From Nannochloropsis salina CCMP1776 (lineage: Eukaryota; Sar; Eustigmatophyceae; Eustigmatales; Monodopsidaceae), in the NCBI GenBank assembly GCA_004565275.1, contig SDOX01000005.1:170051-234050 (forward strand): a stretch of DNA of 64,000 nucleotides, in the 5' to 3' direction. A model generated the notes under the pieces. That model had not been told where the DNA came from. It made no database searches and was given only the letters and a program-made list of their open reading frames with translations. The translations under genes and the position numbers were made by a program. Below are positions 41,525-53,500 of the stretch, one piece after another (the stretch's first letter is position 1; every line of letters begins with the position of its first letter).

Positions 41525-43738
41525 TCACAAAATCACTTCGCTCGCCTGAACCCCGGCGGTCCTCAAAATTCGGGGTTCCGGCTGTAAATCTCGTTCCGCT
41601 ACCTGCCGATGATGCTGCAGCCGTCGGCGCTCCACCTGCCAGCGGGGGTCGGTGTGGTAGTCCTTGTAGGCCTTCATCTCATTCTCGACGTGCGCTAAAA
41701 AACGCATGATGGCTTCGGCGTCTTGACTGCGCCGGGCTTTGTCCAAATGGAGCAGCATGTCTTCCCCTGTCACCACTTTCCCCCCCACACGCACTACGCG
41801 GTAGCCGCACTGCGGGTCTTCCCCGTCCCCCAGCTCCCGGTCCACAATGTACTGTCCCATTTCCTTGGCGAACACGATCGCCGGCGCCCACTCCAAGCTT
41901 TTGGCGGCCTGGTCCCTAGCGGGCCGGCACTCCCGGAGATAGTCGAGGGCGGCCATCAAGGCGCTGGAACCCTTGCCAACGTCGAATTTTCGCGCCCAAA
42001 ATGCAGGGAAGGAGGGTGAAGACGCCCCTATTTTTTCCAAGAGCAAAGGCAAGTGCAATGGGGTGAGGTACTCGGGGTGCCAACTGCCCCCCGGGCGGAT
42101 CCAGTGGGAGAAATGAAGGGTGCTATTGCAGGTGGCGCGGGCAGCGTGGGCACGGTTGGAAGGGAGGTGGAGGAGTGTCGGGAAGAATATCTCATCCGGC
42201 GCTTCGGACGTGGCGAGGTACAGAAGGAGCCGACGGGACTCGGGGGCATGCACGGCGGACTCCACAAAGACGCGGGAGAGGACGGTTTGCTGGAGGCTCT
42301 TGTAGAAAGTGTATTCCTGTCGTGGAGGGAGGCATGCAGGTGGGCGTAATGGGAGAGAGAAAGAGGGAATGAGACATTGTATGTATGTGTGTATGTATGC
42401 GTGTGTAAAAGTATTGGTGCATGTGCATGTGCCCCTGTCTTACCTTGGGGGGAGACCGGGGAAAGCCCCGGACCTCGCGACTTCTACCGTCAAACATGTC
42501 GACAAACACCTTCGACACGCGTCCTTCGTGGTGCTCCCACTGCCCGAAGAAATCGTGCCCGCGCAGGTCCCAGCAATAAATGAAATTGGTGGCGGGGGGC
42601 ACTGCATGGGCCAGATACTCCTGGATGGCCGCAGGGCTCTGTAGGGGGTAGTCCTCCTGGGAATAGGAAGGGATCGGTTGACACGTGAGCGATGTAGGGC
42701 GTCGGTACGTCTTGGCAGAGGAAGAAGGAGAGGAACGTGCCCGCGTCAGCTGCAGAAGGGGAAGGGAGGATAAAGCTGGGCCGGACCCTGGGGGATGTAG
42801 GTTATAACAGCCACACGACGCAACGGTACCAAAGGAGAATGCGCGCCTCATGCCTGTCCAGAGGGTCACATGAAACCCTCACGCTTACCTGGCCGATGTT
42901 GACGAAATATTCCCACTCCGGGTCGCTTTCCAAGGCGGCTTGCATCAGCGCCAGCGTGCGTTCCACCACGGTGATTCCCCCCCAACTCACGCTCACACTG
43001 GGGATCGTGCTTGCCTGAGGCGCGTGCTTCTTCACATAGTCGGTAATTTTTTCGATCAAGGCAGGCTCGCTCTTGATATCCACATGCACCACACAGGTGA
43101 AATTGGGGGAATATATGGCATCGAAGAGGCGGGTAAATTGGTCGAAGACGTCCGACACGGTTTTGTTCTGTCGTTGATAGACCATAACACCGTAGGCCAC
43201 TTTGCCCGGGCTAGGGCGATCGACGAGGCCCACTTCCTTGTAGGAGACATTCGAAAGGGTATCTGAGGGCGGGCAGAGACATGCCGGGTGGGGAAGGGAG
43301 AGGAGATCGTCATGCGGGGCCGTTTTTTCACAATAGCATGGTCGGCAAAGCGCGGGAAGGATGCCTCGCTTCATTCGTCAAGTAACAGGGAGAAGAAATC
43401 AGTTGGCGCTGATGTTTCAATTTGGACTGCGAAATCCAGAATGAAGGGATGAAAAGCGCCGCACATCGCCATCATGAATCTGAATACGACAACCAGCGGC
43501 GAACACCATTCCGTTGTCCATCTCCACGCAAAGAAACGCCGGCGAGGCACAAATTTTAAAGCCATGCTTGAAAGAAGAAATGAACCGTTCAGAAGATGTA
43601 TACTTTACCTGCACGGCATATTCCCTTGTAGTTGGCGCTTCTATGAACAAAGAGTTGTCCGTCCCCAGAGAGAAACAGGAGGAGGAGTGACGCCGTCCGC
43701 CAGAAGATCGTAGCTCTTCCCAAATATGACGTAATCAT
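41525..43738 (-). CDS. GT14-family glycosyltransferase (Branch / xylosyltransferase-like)
   Basis: Four exons: 43738-43609, 43262-42889, 42656-42444, 42316-41525. All phases fit; 502 residues. GT14 enzymes (core-2 GlcNAc-transferases, peptide-O-xylosyltransferases, plant glucuronosyltransferases) work in the Golgi as type II membrane proteins. Exon 1 encodes a signal-anchor (ATIFWRTASLLLLFLSG). Domain motifs: AYGVMVYQRQNKTVSDVFDQ, YSPNFTCVVHVDIKSE, VSVSWGGITVVERTLALMQA, EWEYFVNIGQEDYPLQSPAA, GQWEHHEGRVSKV, then PDEIFFPTLLHLPSN (acceptor-side acidic motif), HFSHWIRPGGSWHPEYL and ARKFDVGKGSSALMAALDYL. The order matches the GT14 core. A role in wall or glycoprotein glycan synthesis is likely; donor and acceptor sugars are unknown. 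Confidence 0.9.
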
Positions 43739-44552
43739 GTCCGTCCCTGTGTTCCATTGTGCCATGTCACGTTGTCAGCGTCCACGGCGCGGCTCAGGCG
43801 GTGCGGCTTTCACACGATCGGCACGCATGGCGGGAGGGGCCCATGTTGGGGGCCATCCGAGCAAAATATCAAGCCCTACTATTTCCTAACTCCTTGCCCC
43901 AGCCCCCCCGGGTATATCGGAAAACTCTGTTCTTGCGCCGGCCTGGCCCTTGTTCCGAAGACAGAGGCAGGAATGGTGTCAACGAGATATGTTACGACAT
44001 AATGCTTGTCTCATGGAGGCAATCATGCGACGTTTCTGGAAAACTCGCATCCGACCAAAGCTTGACACACTCTGTGGTGAATGAGTTGTGCCTCACGCTT
44101 ACTTACGTGATTATTTATCCCAATATTTTCCGTCCTCAACCACAGCGCTAGCTCGCATGCGAGAACTATGAAGCGGGGCACAGAGCGGGAGGGGAACATG
44201 GAGGTGTCTCCATGTTCCCTTCCAAAAAACATGCCCGAGACCCCCTTGCAAACGACACGCAAGCTTCTGGCCTCTCGCTTGCCCGGCGGGTCTTCCCGGT
44301 GGAAACTTGACGTTATAACAAGCACAACAAGCGAACAGTTGGTGTGTGGCTGGGAGAAGGGGTGGGAATCGGGCTGGTCAGGCTCAGGAAGTGGATCGAT
44401 CCATTCGTTCGGGCCTTCCATCTTACTGGGCAGGGGGGGGGGAAGGAGCATGGCTTACTCTCTCTTTGGCACCTTGACGCCACGCCCGCCGGCTCAAGCG
44501 CTTGTATCCTCCCATTTTCTTCTCCTCGCACATCCATGGTCCTCCATAATAG
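43739..44552. promoter_or_regulatory. Divergent region GT14 / BEACH, with unresolved 5' exon of BEACH gene
   Basis: These 800 bp lie between divergent genes. An acceptor (AATAG) ends at 44552, immediately before the open frame of the BEACH gene, so one or more 5' exons of that gene probably lie in this stretch. I could not choose among the candidate ATGs (44168, 44454). Confidence 0.45.
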
Positions 44553-47500
44553 GTGTGTACTCTTTGTCACGACCTCTTCGACCCGCCTCTCACCCTGGCC
44601 ACGCTCCCCTCGATCGACCGGCGCGTAACGGTCATTTTAAACTCCGCCAGCGGAACAGCGTTGGGACATCTGCTCTTCTCATTTTTCGCCACGGAAGGAC
44701 CCACCGAAGGACGCGGCAAGGCAAGAGAAAAAGGCGGGAAAGGGCACCGGTTGTTCCCTCGGCTCTGCCTCGACTTCAAGCTCATCCTCTTGAAGGTTCT
44801 GATCCGGGCTTTGCGAGGAGACATGTACAGCGTGGTGCGCTTCTCTCAAGCCACAGACGTACCTCCCTCCTCCCCTTCCGCCCCCATCACGCCTGCGGCC
44901 GCGTCGGGACCTGGCGGGCGGAAACGACCCCGGGGGCAGCCGGCACCTCCACCAGCTACCAGCACCCTATCGAAGCTTCTAGAACTTTTTCTCGCCGTGG
45001 AAGGCCAGGCAGCGATGCAGGAGGAAAGTGGACGGCGGGGGGAGGAGCAGGTGGCGCGTTTGCTCCTGCGATTGATCGGTGTGGTGGGTGCAGCGGGGGT
45101 GGGAACGAGGGAGCTTCGACAAACGATTGGGCTCCTGTGGACCGCGAAGGGGGAAGAGGAAGAGGGAGGGGAGGAGAGAGGGGAAGGAGAAGGAAGGGAG
45201 GGCGCGCGCTGGTGGCAGGGGAGGCAAAGGCAACGTGCAGCGATGGTCCGGGAAGTGCTCGGAGCTCTCGAGGAGATGGTGGGAGGAGGGGAGGAGAGGG
45301 AGGAGATGGGAAGGGAGGTTCGGGAGCAGGTCTGCCCCGCCTCCTTCTTCAGTCTCGGGGGAGGTCCACAGTCGGGTTTGATTGTCCCTCGGATAGAGGG
45401 CTGGCCATTCCCCAACGCCTACCAGTTTCTGGGCTGGTTTCGCGTGGAACGCTTTCCGCGGATGCTGCGGGGAACGAGGAGGAGGAGGAGGAGGGAAGGA
45501 AGGAAGGAGGAAAGGTGGGAGAACGCTTGTGACGGGAGGGGCGGGGGCGGGCGGGGGCTGGGGAAAGGAAGGGATGACCTTGGAGGTGCAACGCCGAGAG
45601 AGGGGGCTGGAAGAACGCCGGTAGGGGTGGAAGAGAAAAGGAAGGAGGAGGAGGAGGAGGAGGAGGAGGAGGAGGAAGTAGAAGAAGAAGACGAAAGGGC
45701 TCATTTGTTTCGGTTCTCGAGCGAGGACGGGTACGGAGTGGACGTCTTTTTGGAGGATGAGCGACTGTGCCTCCAGGTCTGTGACCGACGCGAGAGCAGC
45801 GACAAGGGAGGCGACGAGGGAGGGCGAGGGGGAGGGAAGGTGGAGGCAAGGGTGGTGGTGGACTGCCGCCTCTACCCCCGCACCTGGTACTTCCTCAACG
45901 TGGTACACGTCCGGGCCGCCCGTTTTCCCGTCATTTTCGGGGGCAAAGAGGATACGCTTCACGTCCACCTTAACCACCGGCTCCTCCACCACTCCCACTT
46001 CCGTTTCCCTCGGCATTTAACCTCCTGCCCCCTCAACCGGTCCTCGGTCGGGGAAGGTTTGGACGGACAGCTGTCCGCGGTCTATGTAATGAGGGAGCCA
46101 CTGCCTCCCGCCTTGACCTGGGCGCTTGCCCAGAGCCTTGGCGCCTCCTCCGCCTCCTTAGCTTTGCGCGCCAAATGCGCGGGCTTGGACCTGGATCCGC
46201 AGACTCACTTCCTTCTCCCTCCTTCCAGCCCCCCTCCCTCCCTCCTTCCTATCGCCTTCCCCTCCTCCACCTCCATGGCTTCCTCCTCCCCCACCTCCCT
46301 CCTCACCACTCCTTCCGTCGCCCCACCCGCCTCTTCCTCCTCCACCACAACCCCGCCCTGCTCCTCCACCACAACCCCGCCCTGCTCCTCCCCCTCCCCC
46401 TCCCCCTCCCCCCTCCCCGGCGTCCTCGCCAGGAAAGCCTTCCAGAAAGGGAACTTGCTTCTCGTCTACCATCCCGACAGGTGTCGGTCCCATATGGCCC
46501 TTGACTTGCACGAAAAGCGGCACGGGATGATGGCCGGAGGGACGGGGGGAGGGCGGGAGGGAGGGGCCGCGACGGGGGTTTGGAGCGTGGAGAGGGCCAA
46601 GGACAGGATTGCTTCCCTCGGTGGAGTTGCAGCGATTTTCCCGCCACTTTTTTTGGTGCTGGTAGCGGTTAAGGGGGCGGGGGAGGGAGGGGAAAAGGGC
46701 GTCGAGGGCGGGGGGCGGGAGGGGGCGGCGGCGACAGGGAGACAAGCGGTGGGTCTGGATGGTGACCGAGTTAAGGTATGTGCAAGAGAGTCGGAGCTGG
46801 GGGCACAGGTGGATCGTCCCGGCTCGCCTTGTGGCGGCACGTGCCCAAGTTGCTCCCACCTTAACAAGGATCCTTGGGAGAGGGGGGCGGGGGGCCTGGT
46901 CCAGGCCGCGTTCTCCATTCTGGCCCGGTTGCTCCACCACCACGAATTAAATTGTCGGGAATTTGGGGCAATGGGGGGCGTGGAAATGCTGGAGCACCTG
47001 GTTCGACACCTTCCCCCCTCCCTGTTGGCGGAGGAGGCGCCAGGCCCCTGTGTGACGGCTCTGTTCGCCCTCTGTACCAGCACGGGGAGTCACACGGATC
47101 CTCTCTCCCGTGGCAGTTACCTTAGGAGCAGTGCCAGCCACGGCAAGAGCGGCACCCATGACCAGCCTCCCTCCTGTGGGCCCTCTCTCCGTTCCTGGCT
47201 GCAGCGCCACCTCCTTCAACCTTCCTTGTGGGTCCGGGCGCCGGTATCTTTTCAGATACAACTTCAACAAGAGGTGGGAGGTTGGGTGAGTCGGCAGCCT
47301 CCACGCCTGGCCCGACAGTGTTTCTCGGTGGCGAATCTTCTAGATGCGGTCCAGCGGTATTTCTTTCCTGTCTCGGAGGAGGAGGAAAGGGGGGAGGAGG
47401 AGGGGGAGGGAAAGAATGAGGTGGGGGGGGAGGAAGGGAGGGAGGAGGAGGAAGTTTCGCTCTTGCGCAGGTTTCGAGGGCACCCCATGTCCCGACCCGT

Positions 47501-50500
47501 GTTGGCAGAGGAGGAGGGAGGGGAGGGAGGGGAGGAAGGCGGAAAAGAGATGCAATGCGGGGGAGGAGAGGGGGCGAAAGAGGGGCAGGTCGTACCGGGT
47601 GTGGCGAAGGGGGGTGGGAAGGAGGACGGAGGGCGGGCACGGGCGCGGGTGTTAAGGAAGGTGCAACCAGGGGAGATGACGGCGTTGCGGCGAAGCATCT
47701 ACCGGACCATGCTCTCGTTGTGTCGGGAGGAGGTTCAACCCCAAGATATCCGGCCGTTCGCGCAATTTTTGGCGGGCCACGCCCGACGCCCCGCCTGGGA
47801 GCAGGCCTGGGTCATCGCCGAAGAAATCTGTCAGCTCCTCTTCTTCTGGTTCTCCTCCCCTCGGCCCCCCCGCCGGCTCCTGGAGAGTTTTCGCGCCATT
47901 TTGGGCCCTCCCGAGACGGCCGTCGCCTTCTTGATCCTGACGGGCGTGGAGACGCATTGGGACCCGCTGCGGGGCGCAGTGCTTCGTCTCATCAGCGTGT
48001 ACCTCCTCAGGGTTGGAAAGGGGGAAGCCTCGACCTCCTTCCCGCCCTCCTTTCCGCCCTCCTCCTCCCTGCTCTTGCAACCTGCGGTGCTGCGAAGGGC
48101 GACGGCGGCGGCCCTCGCCCCGGACCCGGGCATTGCCAAGGGCCAGGGGGAGGAAGGGCTGGGGAAGGGGAGGGAGGGACGTGAGGAGGAGGGAGGAAGA
48201 GGGGAGAAGGGGAGGAAGGTTGCGGGCCTGAAGGAAGAGGAAACGTCATCGGCATCACGCCAGGGCGAGGCCACGAAGCCTTCGACAGCAGCCTTGCCTT
48301 TGTCGCACCCTGCACCTCCCTCCCCCTCATCACCCTCCACTTCCATCACGCCCAGCCTTCCCCCTCCAATTTCACCCGCTTCGTTCTCCCTCCCCCGCCA
48401 TGCCAGCGCCCCGACGCTCCTCACCCACAGCCCTCCTGGCACTGCCCTCCTCCCTCCGACGTCGACAGCCGGACCCCCCACCCCCCCGGACGGCCAGCAT
48501 CCATGCGACGCTTTTCCCCGCCAATCCCCTGGGGACTTGAAGCATACCTCCTTCCGGGATCAGGGGCCCGGAGCCACGATGATTGCCCACAAGCATCATC
48601 CCAACGGCCGTGTCGACGACCATATGGCTCCGGTCTACCGCCCTAAGAACCCCCTGCACGAGGCTTCCCGCACCTCTCTCCTCCCTCCTTCCCCTTCCTT
48701 CCTCCTCGCCCACGGCGGGCCCTTGGACGAGGCCGTCGTCTCTTTGGGCGGGGGCGTCGCCTTGGCCTTCCTCTGGCGCCTGTTTCAACGGCAGGCTTGC
48801 CACCTTAACCACCACACCTATGCTGCCCTCCTTGAATGCGTCCTCACCACCCCAGAGAGCCAGCTGACGCTCCCCTTCTTCTCCCTGCCCCGGCACGGTG
48901 CCTCCGCCTTCGTCCCTTCCTTCTTGCAACCCTCCAAATCCATCATGGACGATTCGGACGAGATCCACAACACCCTTTTCCTCACCTTCCTCCTCAAGCT
49001 CCTCCCTTCCTTCCCTCTCCCGCTTCAACAACGGGCTTTGGGCGACTTGCTCCTCCTCCTCCAATTTTCAAATTCAAACCGCTCGGCCTTTCTCTCGGTG
49101 GCGGGGTGGCAAGTTCCGATCTTCTCCCTTTTGGCCCCATGCATGCAGAGGGGAAGAGAGGATGTGGAAGGAGCAGGGACGGCAGTCGAAAAGGCCGGTA
49201 GCCTGAGAGAAGAGGAGAAGGGAGGGCAACGAGGGGATGGTAGAGCAGGCATGGAGAAGAGAGAGGGGAGAGAGAATGATTCCTTCAGCCTGCTCTATGA
49301 CCCCGCGGACGTGGGCGGCAATGACGAGGTGATGGATGTGGAGTGGAGTCTGCTGCCGACTGTCAAACCTCGGGAATGGGAAAGAGCAAGGGCCAGAAAG
49401 AGCGCGGAAGGTCCGTCCCTCCCTATCACGTCGTCGGCGAGGGCCATGAAGCCCGTGGCCGCGGTCGAGGAAGGGAGAGAGGAGAAGGAGGAGGGGAAAG
49501 CATGGGCCCGTGAAATGAAGGTTCAGGACGGCATCCCTCTCTTGGCGATGGGCCGACGGCTCTACCTCCTCCTCCTCCTCCACGCACTTCACCTTCCCCA
49601 GGGATGGCGGGAGGTGGCGCGGGTCTTGTCCTTCGTCCAGGCGGCTCCCTCCTCCTCCTCTCCTTCCCCTCCCATCACGGACCCTGAGAGGAGGGCGAAG
49701 CGGAGTTTTCTCCTCTCCCTTCTGTCGGGACTCATGCGGAAAGTTCTGGCAGAAGTGGGGGGAGAGGAGGAAGGGGAGAGAAAAGGATGGAACAGGAAGA
49801 AGAAGGATTCTGCTGTTTTCCTCAAAAATCTGTCGCATGTCTGCTTCCTTGCTGAGGCCTTCGTCACCACCTGTGAGGTGCAGAAAGGGGAGGAAGGTAA
49901 CGCCATGGTTTTGTCCCTCCGCGGTCTGCCGCCTGAAGCGTGGGCGAGGGGGGCAGAGGAGAAGGGAGGGGTTGGGGGAGGGAAAACAGGAGGAGGTCGT
50001 ATCCCAGGGGGATGGGCCCGGTTCTGTGATGGGTCGGGAGGGACGCATCTTCACGGCAGGTTCCGTCAAAGAGGGGCCTCAGGGCATGAGGGGGCAAATG
50101 GGGGGGTGGCCGGGGGCCGACGTGAGGAGGAAGGAAGATGTGAGGAGGAAGGAAGACGTGAGGAGGAGGGAAGTTCTCGGGGACTGGCGATGGAGGTGCT
50201 GACGGTCCTGGGGGCTGTCTGGGCGCGTCTGTCGTCGTCCTCGGACGAGGAGAGGCAGGAGGCGGAGGAAGAAGGGGGGAAGGAGGCTTTGGAGAAGGAA
50301 GGGCTCTTGCTCGATGAATTCGGTGGTCGATGCCCGACGGAACCCTCCTCCTCCTCCTCCTCCTCCTCCTCCTCCTCCTCTTCTTCTTCCACTTCTCCGT
50401 CTCCCTCGGCTTTTTCCGGTCCCTCCCCCCCGACCTCCTCCCTTCCCTTCCTCCCCATAACCCTCTCCTCCTCGTCGCTGAACTTTCTTGCACAGGAAGG

Positions 50501-53500
50501 GCCCTCCCTCCTCATTGGTGCCGCGGGGCAAAACCACAGCGGGATCCTCCTTTTCCTCTTCCTCCGCCTCTCCCTTCTCCACCTGAACACCACCCACCCC
50601 TTGCACCCGTCGGCCCTCCCGAACCTCCAGCGTTTCCACCTCCTCGTCCGTGCCCTCATGCTCTTCCTAACCCATCATTCGTCGTCGAATGGCCGGGACC
50701 CGCGCGTATCGGCCCATCTCCTTGGCGAGGTGTCGCCCCTGAGGTGGGGGGAGTCCGACACCGTGACCCCGCAGAGGATCCATCTTCCCTCCCCATCGCA
50801 CCGTCAGGAGGCAGAGAATTGGTGGGTGGTGTGCATTCTCCACGTCCAAAACGCCTTGCAACGCTTGCGTAACCTCCTCCGCGCCACTGTCGCTGCACTT
50901 CCACCCTCATCACCTCCTCCTTCACCCGCCCACTCCATCTCCACCTCCACCTCTCGCGGGAGGGGCCGTAACCAGCCGGGAGGGATTGACAGGGAGGAAA
51001 AAGAGAAGGAGAAGGTTCAGGCGACCGAGTCCACGGGCTGTCTTTTCTGCGAAGGGAACCTGGGGAGGGAGGGAGGGAGAGAGGGAGGGAGGAGGACGAT
51101 TGTAGAAGCGGTGGAAGAGGCAAAGGTCCTGCGTGCGGTCTTGACCACCTTAACTGTGGGGCGAGAAGCGTGGGTGGAGGGGCTATGTGTAGACCGGGAG
51201 GGGTACGACGCAATGACCGCCTTGCTGGAGGTAGGAAGCCGGGCGATGGGGCGGGAAGGCCGCGAGGAGGTGGCCAACCTGCCTTTCTTCGGAGGGTGTT
51301 TCTCGTGCCGCACCGACCCTTTCCTCGACGTCCTCCTCCACCCGTCGTCCTCCCAGGGGCCTCCACCTCCATCGCTTCCTCCCTCCCCCTCGTACTGGCT
51401 CCAGGACTCAAACCTCCTCACCCGTTACTCCCCCGCCCAAGGCGCCGTCCGGTCCCTCAGCCTAACGGCCGGCCGTTACCGGCGATGCTTCGAGTACTAC
51501 TTGACATTCGCCTGGGAGCAACAGCTGACGGAAGGGAGGTTCTGGGTATCCCACATGGGTGACCCGGAGCCGGTGATGATTTTGGAAGGACGGGCGGTCC
51601 GGAAGGGGTTGGAGGAGGAGGAGGAGGGTAAAGAGTTAAGGGAAAAGGAAGGAAGGCGGGAGCGGGAAGCGATCGGGCGGTGGGACGCGGTGATGAAGGC
51701 CATGGACGGTCCCTGGTCGGGGTGGGGAGGGCGGGAGGGAGGGCGGGAGGGAGGGCGGGAGGGAGGGCGGTGGAAGATCTCGAGCCACAGCGATGGGTAT
51801 GGACGACGGATGCTGTTGACACGTAGCGAGAGGTTCGGAGGCCACGAGGGAGCAGCATACCATCCGGAGGGGCGAGGAAAGGAAGAGGAGGACGAGGGGA
51901 GGGAGAGGGAAGAGAAGGAGGAGGAGGGGAAGGGAGGGAAAACAGGTTCGGTCGAGGAGGTGGAGCGGCTCTTGTGGGCAGCAGCGAAGGAAAGTAAAGC
52001 ACGGAGGCGGCGGGAAGGGATGGAAGGAGGGGAAAGCGAGGGAGGGGCGGAGGGGGAGGGAGCAGAGGCAGGGAAGGAGGCAGGGCCGCCGGTCAAAAGC
52101 GAGGCAGGGGAGCACGGGGCGGCGGCAGCGGCTTCGCCCCTGGTCGGAGCTCCGCTTTCCTCCTTGCCCCTACCCGGTCCCTCCTCCTCCCCGTCCACCG
52201 GGCGGTTCCTTCCCGGGGAAGCCTGGGTCCTCTCCCAGGCGGCCATCAACGTCACGGTGCAGGGAAACATACCCGGACGTATCGTTTTGACCAACCTCCA
52301 CCTCTTCTTCCATCCGGACCGCCGCCCCTTCGCCTCCTCCTTGCCCCGCGCCCAGCCCTCCCCTTCCTCCCCCCCTCCCTCCCCCCCTCCCTATCCGAAG
52401 CCGACCCCAGGCAGGAAGAAGGATCGGCGTTGGCGCCTGAGTCGAGTGACGCGAGTGTACGGCCGTCGCTATTTGCTCCGGAACTGTGCGTTGGAAATCT
52501 TCTTCTCGGACGCCCATGCCCTCTTCCTCGCCTTGGCCTCCCCGCAGGCCCGCACCCTCTTCCACCGGCACCTTCTCCTTCAAAACCTGCCCCTCCTTCC
52601 CCCCTCCCTCCTTCCCTCCTCCCTCTCCCTCTCCCCCCCCCACCTCCTCCGCGCCTCCCGACTCACGGACCGATGGCGTTCGCGCCAAATTTCAAATTTC
52701 GAATACCTGATGCACCTGAACGTGATGGCGGGCCGTTCCTTCAACGATTTGAATCAGTACCCCGTCTTCCCCTGGGTGCTGGCTGACTACACCTCCCCCT
52801 CCCTCGACCTCTCCCTGCCCAGCACCTTCCGAGACCTGAGCAAGCCCGTGGGGGCCTTGGACGAGAGACGCGCCCGAACCTTTTGGCACCGCTACCAGGC
52901 GATGAAATTGGAGGAGGCGGAGGAGGCGGCGGAGGAGGACGGGGCGGGGGCCCTCCACATCCCTCCCTTCATGTACGGGTCCCACTACTCCTCGGCGGGT
53001 CTCGTCCTCCATTTCTTGGTCCGGCAGGAACCTTTCGCCAGCCACGCCGTTGCCTTGCAATCGGGAAGCTTCGACTGTCCCGACCGGCTCTTCTTCAGCC
53101 TCCGCGCGGCCTGGGAAAGCGCCCTCCGTTCCACCACGGACGTGAAGGAGCTGATCCCCGAGCTGTTCACCACACCCGAATGCCTCCAAAACACGAACCG
53201 GCTCCCCCTCGGGCGGTTGCAGGACGGACAGGGACGCCGGGTGGGGGACGTGGAGCTCCCTCCCTGGGCCCGAAACGCCCACGACTTTGTCCGTCAGCAC
53301 CGGCAGGCCTTGGAAAGCGAGTACGTGAGTTCCCATTTACACGAATGGATCGACCTGATCTTTGGCTGGAAGCAGCGCGGCCCCCCCGCGGAAGCTGCGC
53401 GGAACGTTTTTTACTACCTCACCTACGAAGGAGCGGTAGATGTGGACCGAATCGACGACCCCGTCCTCAAGGAAGCGACGGAGGCGCAGATCCGTCACTA

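Noticed and set aside
44168-45532. A 454-codon + strand frame overlapping the start of the BEACH gene
   Set aside because: It overlaps the lectin-like start of BEACH in another frame, and its later part is pure Gly/Arg/Glu low complexity. Its first 100 codons might include a BEACH 5' exon, but no join could be fixed.
49074-50659. Long - strand frames within the BEACH gene
   Set aside because: Arg/Pro/Ser-rich shadows of Glu/Gly-rich coding repeats on the + strand.
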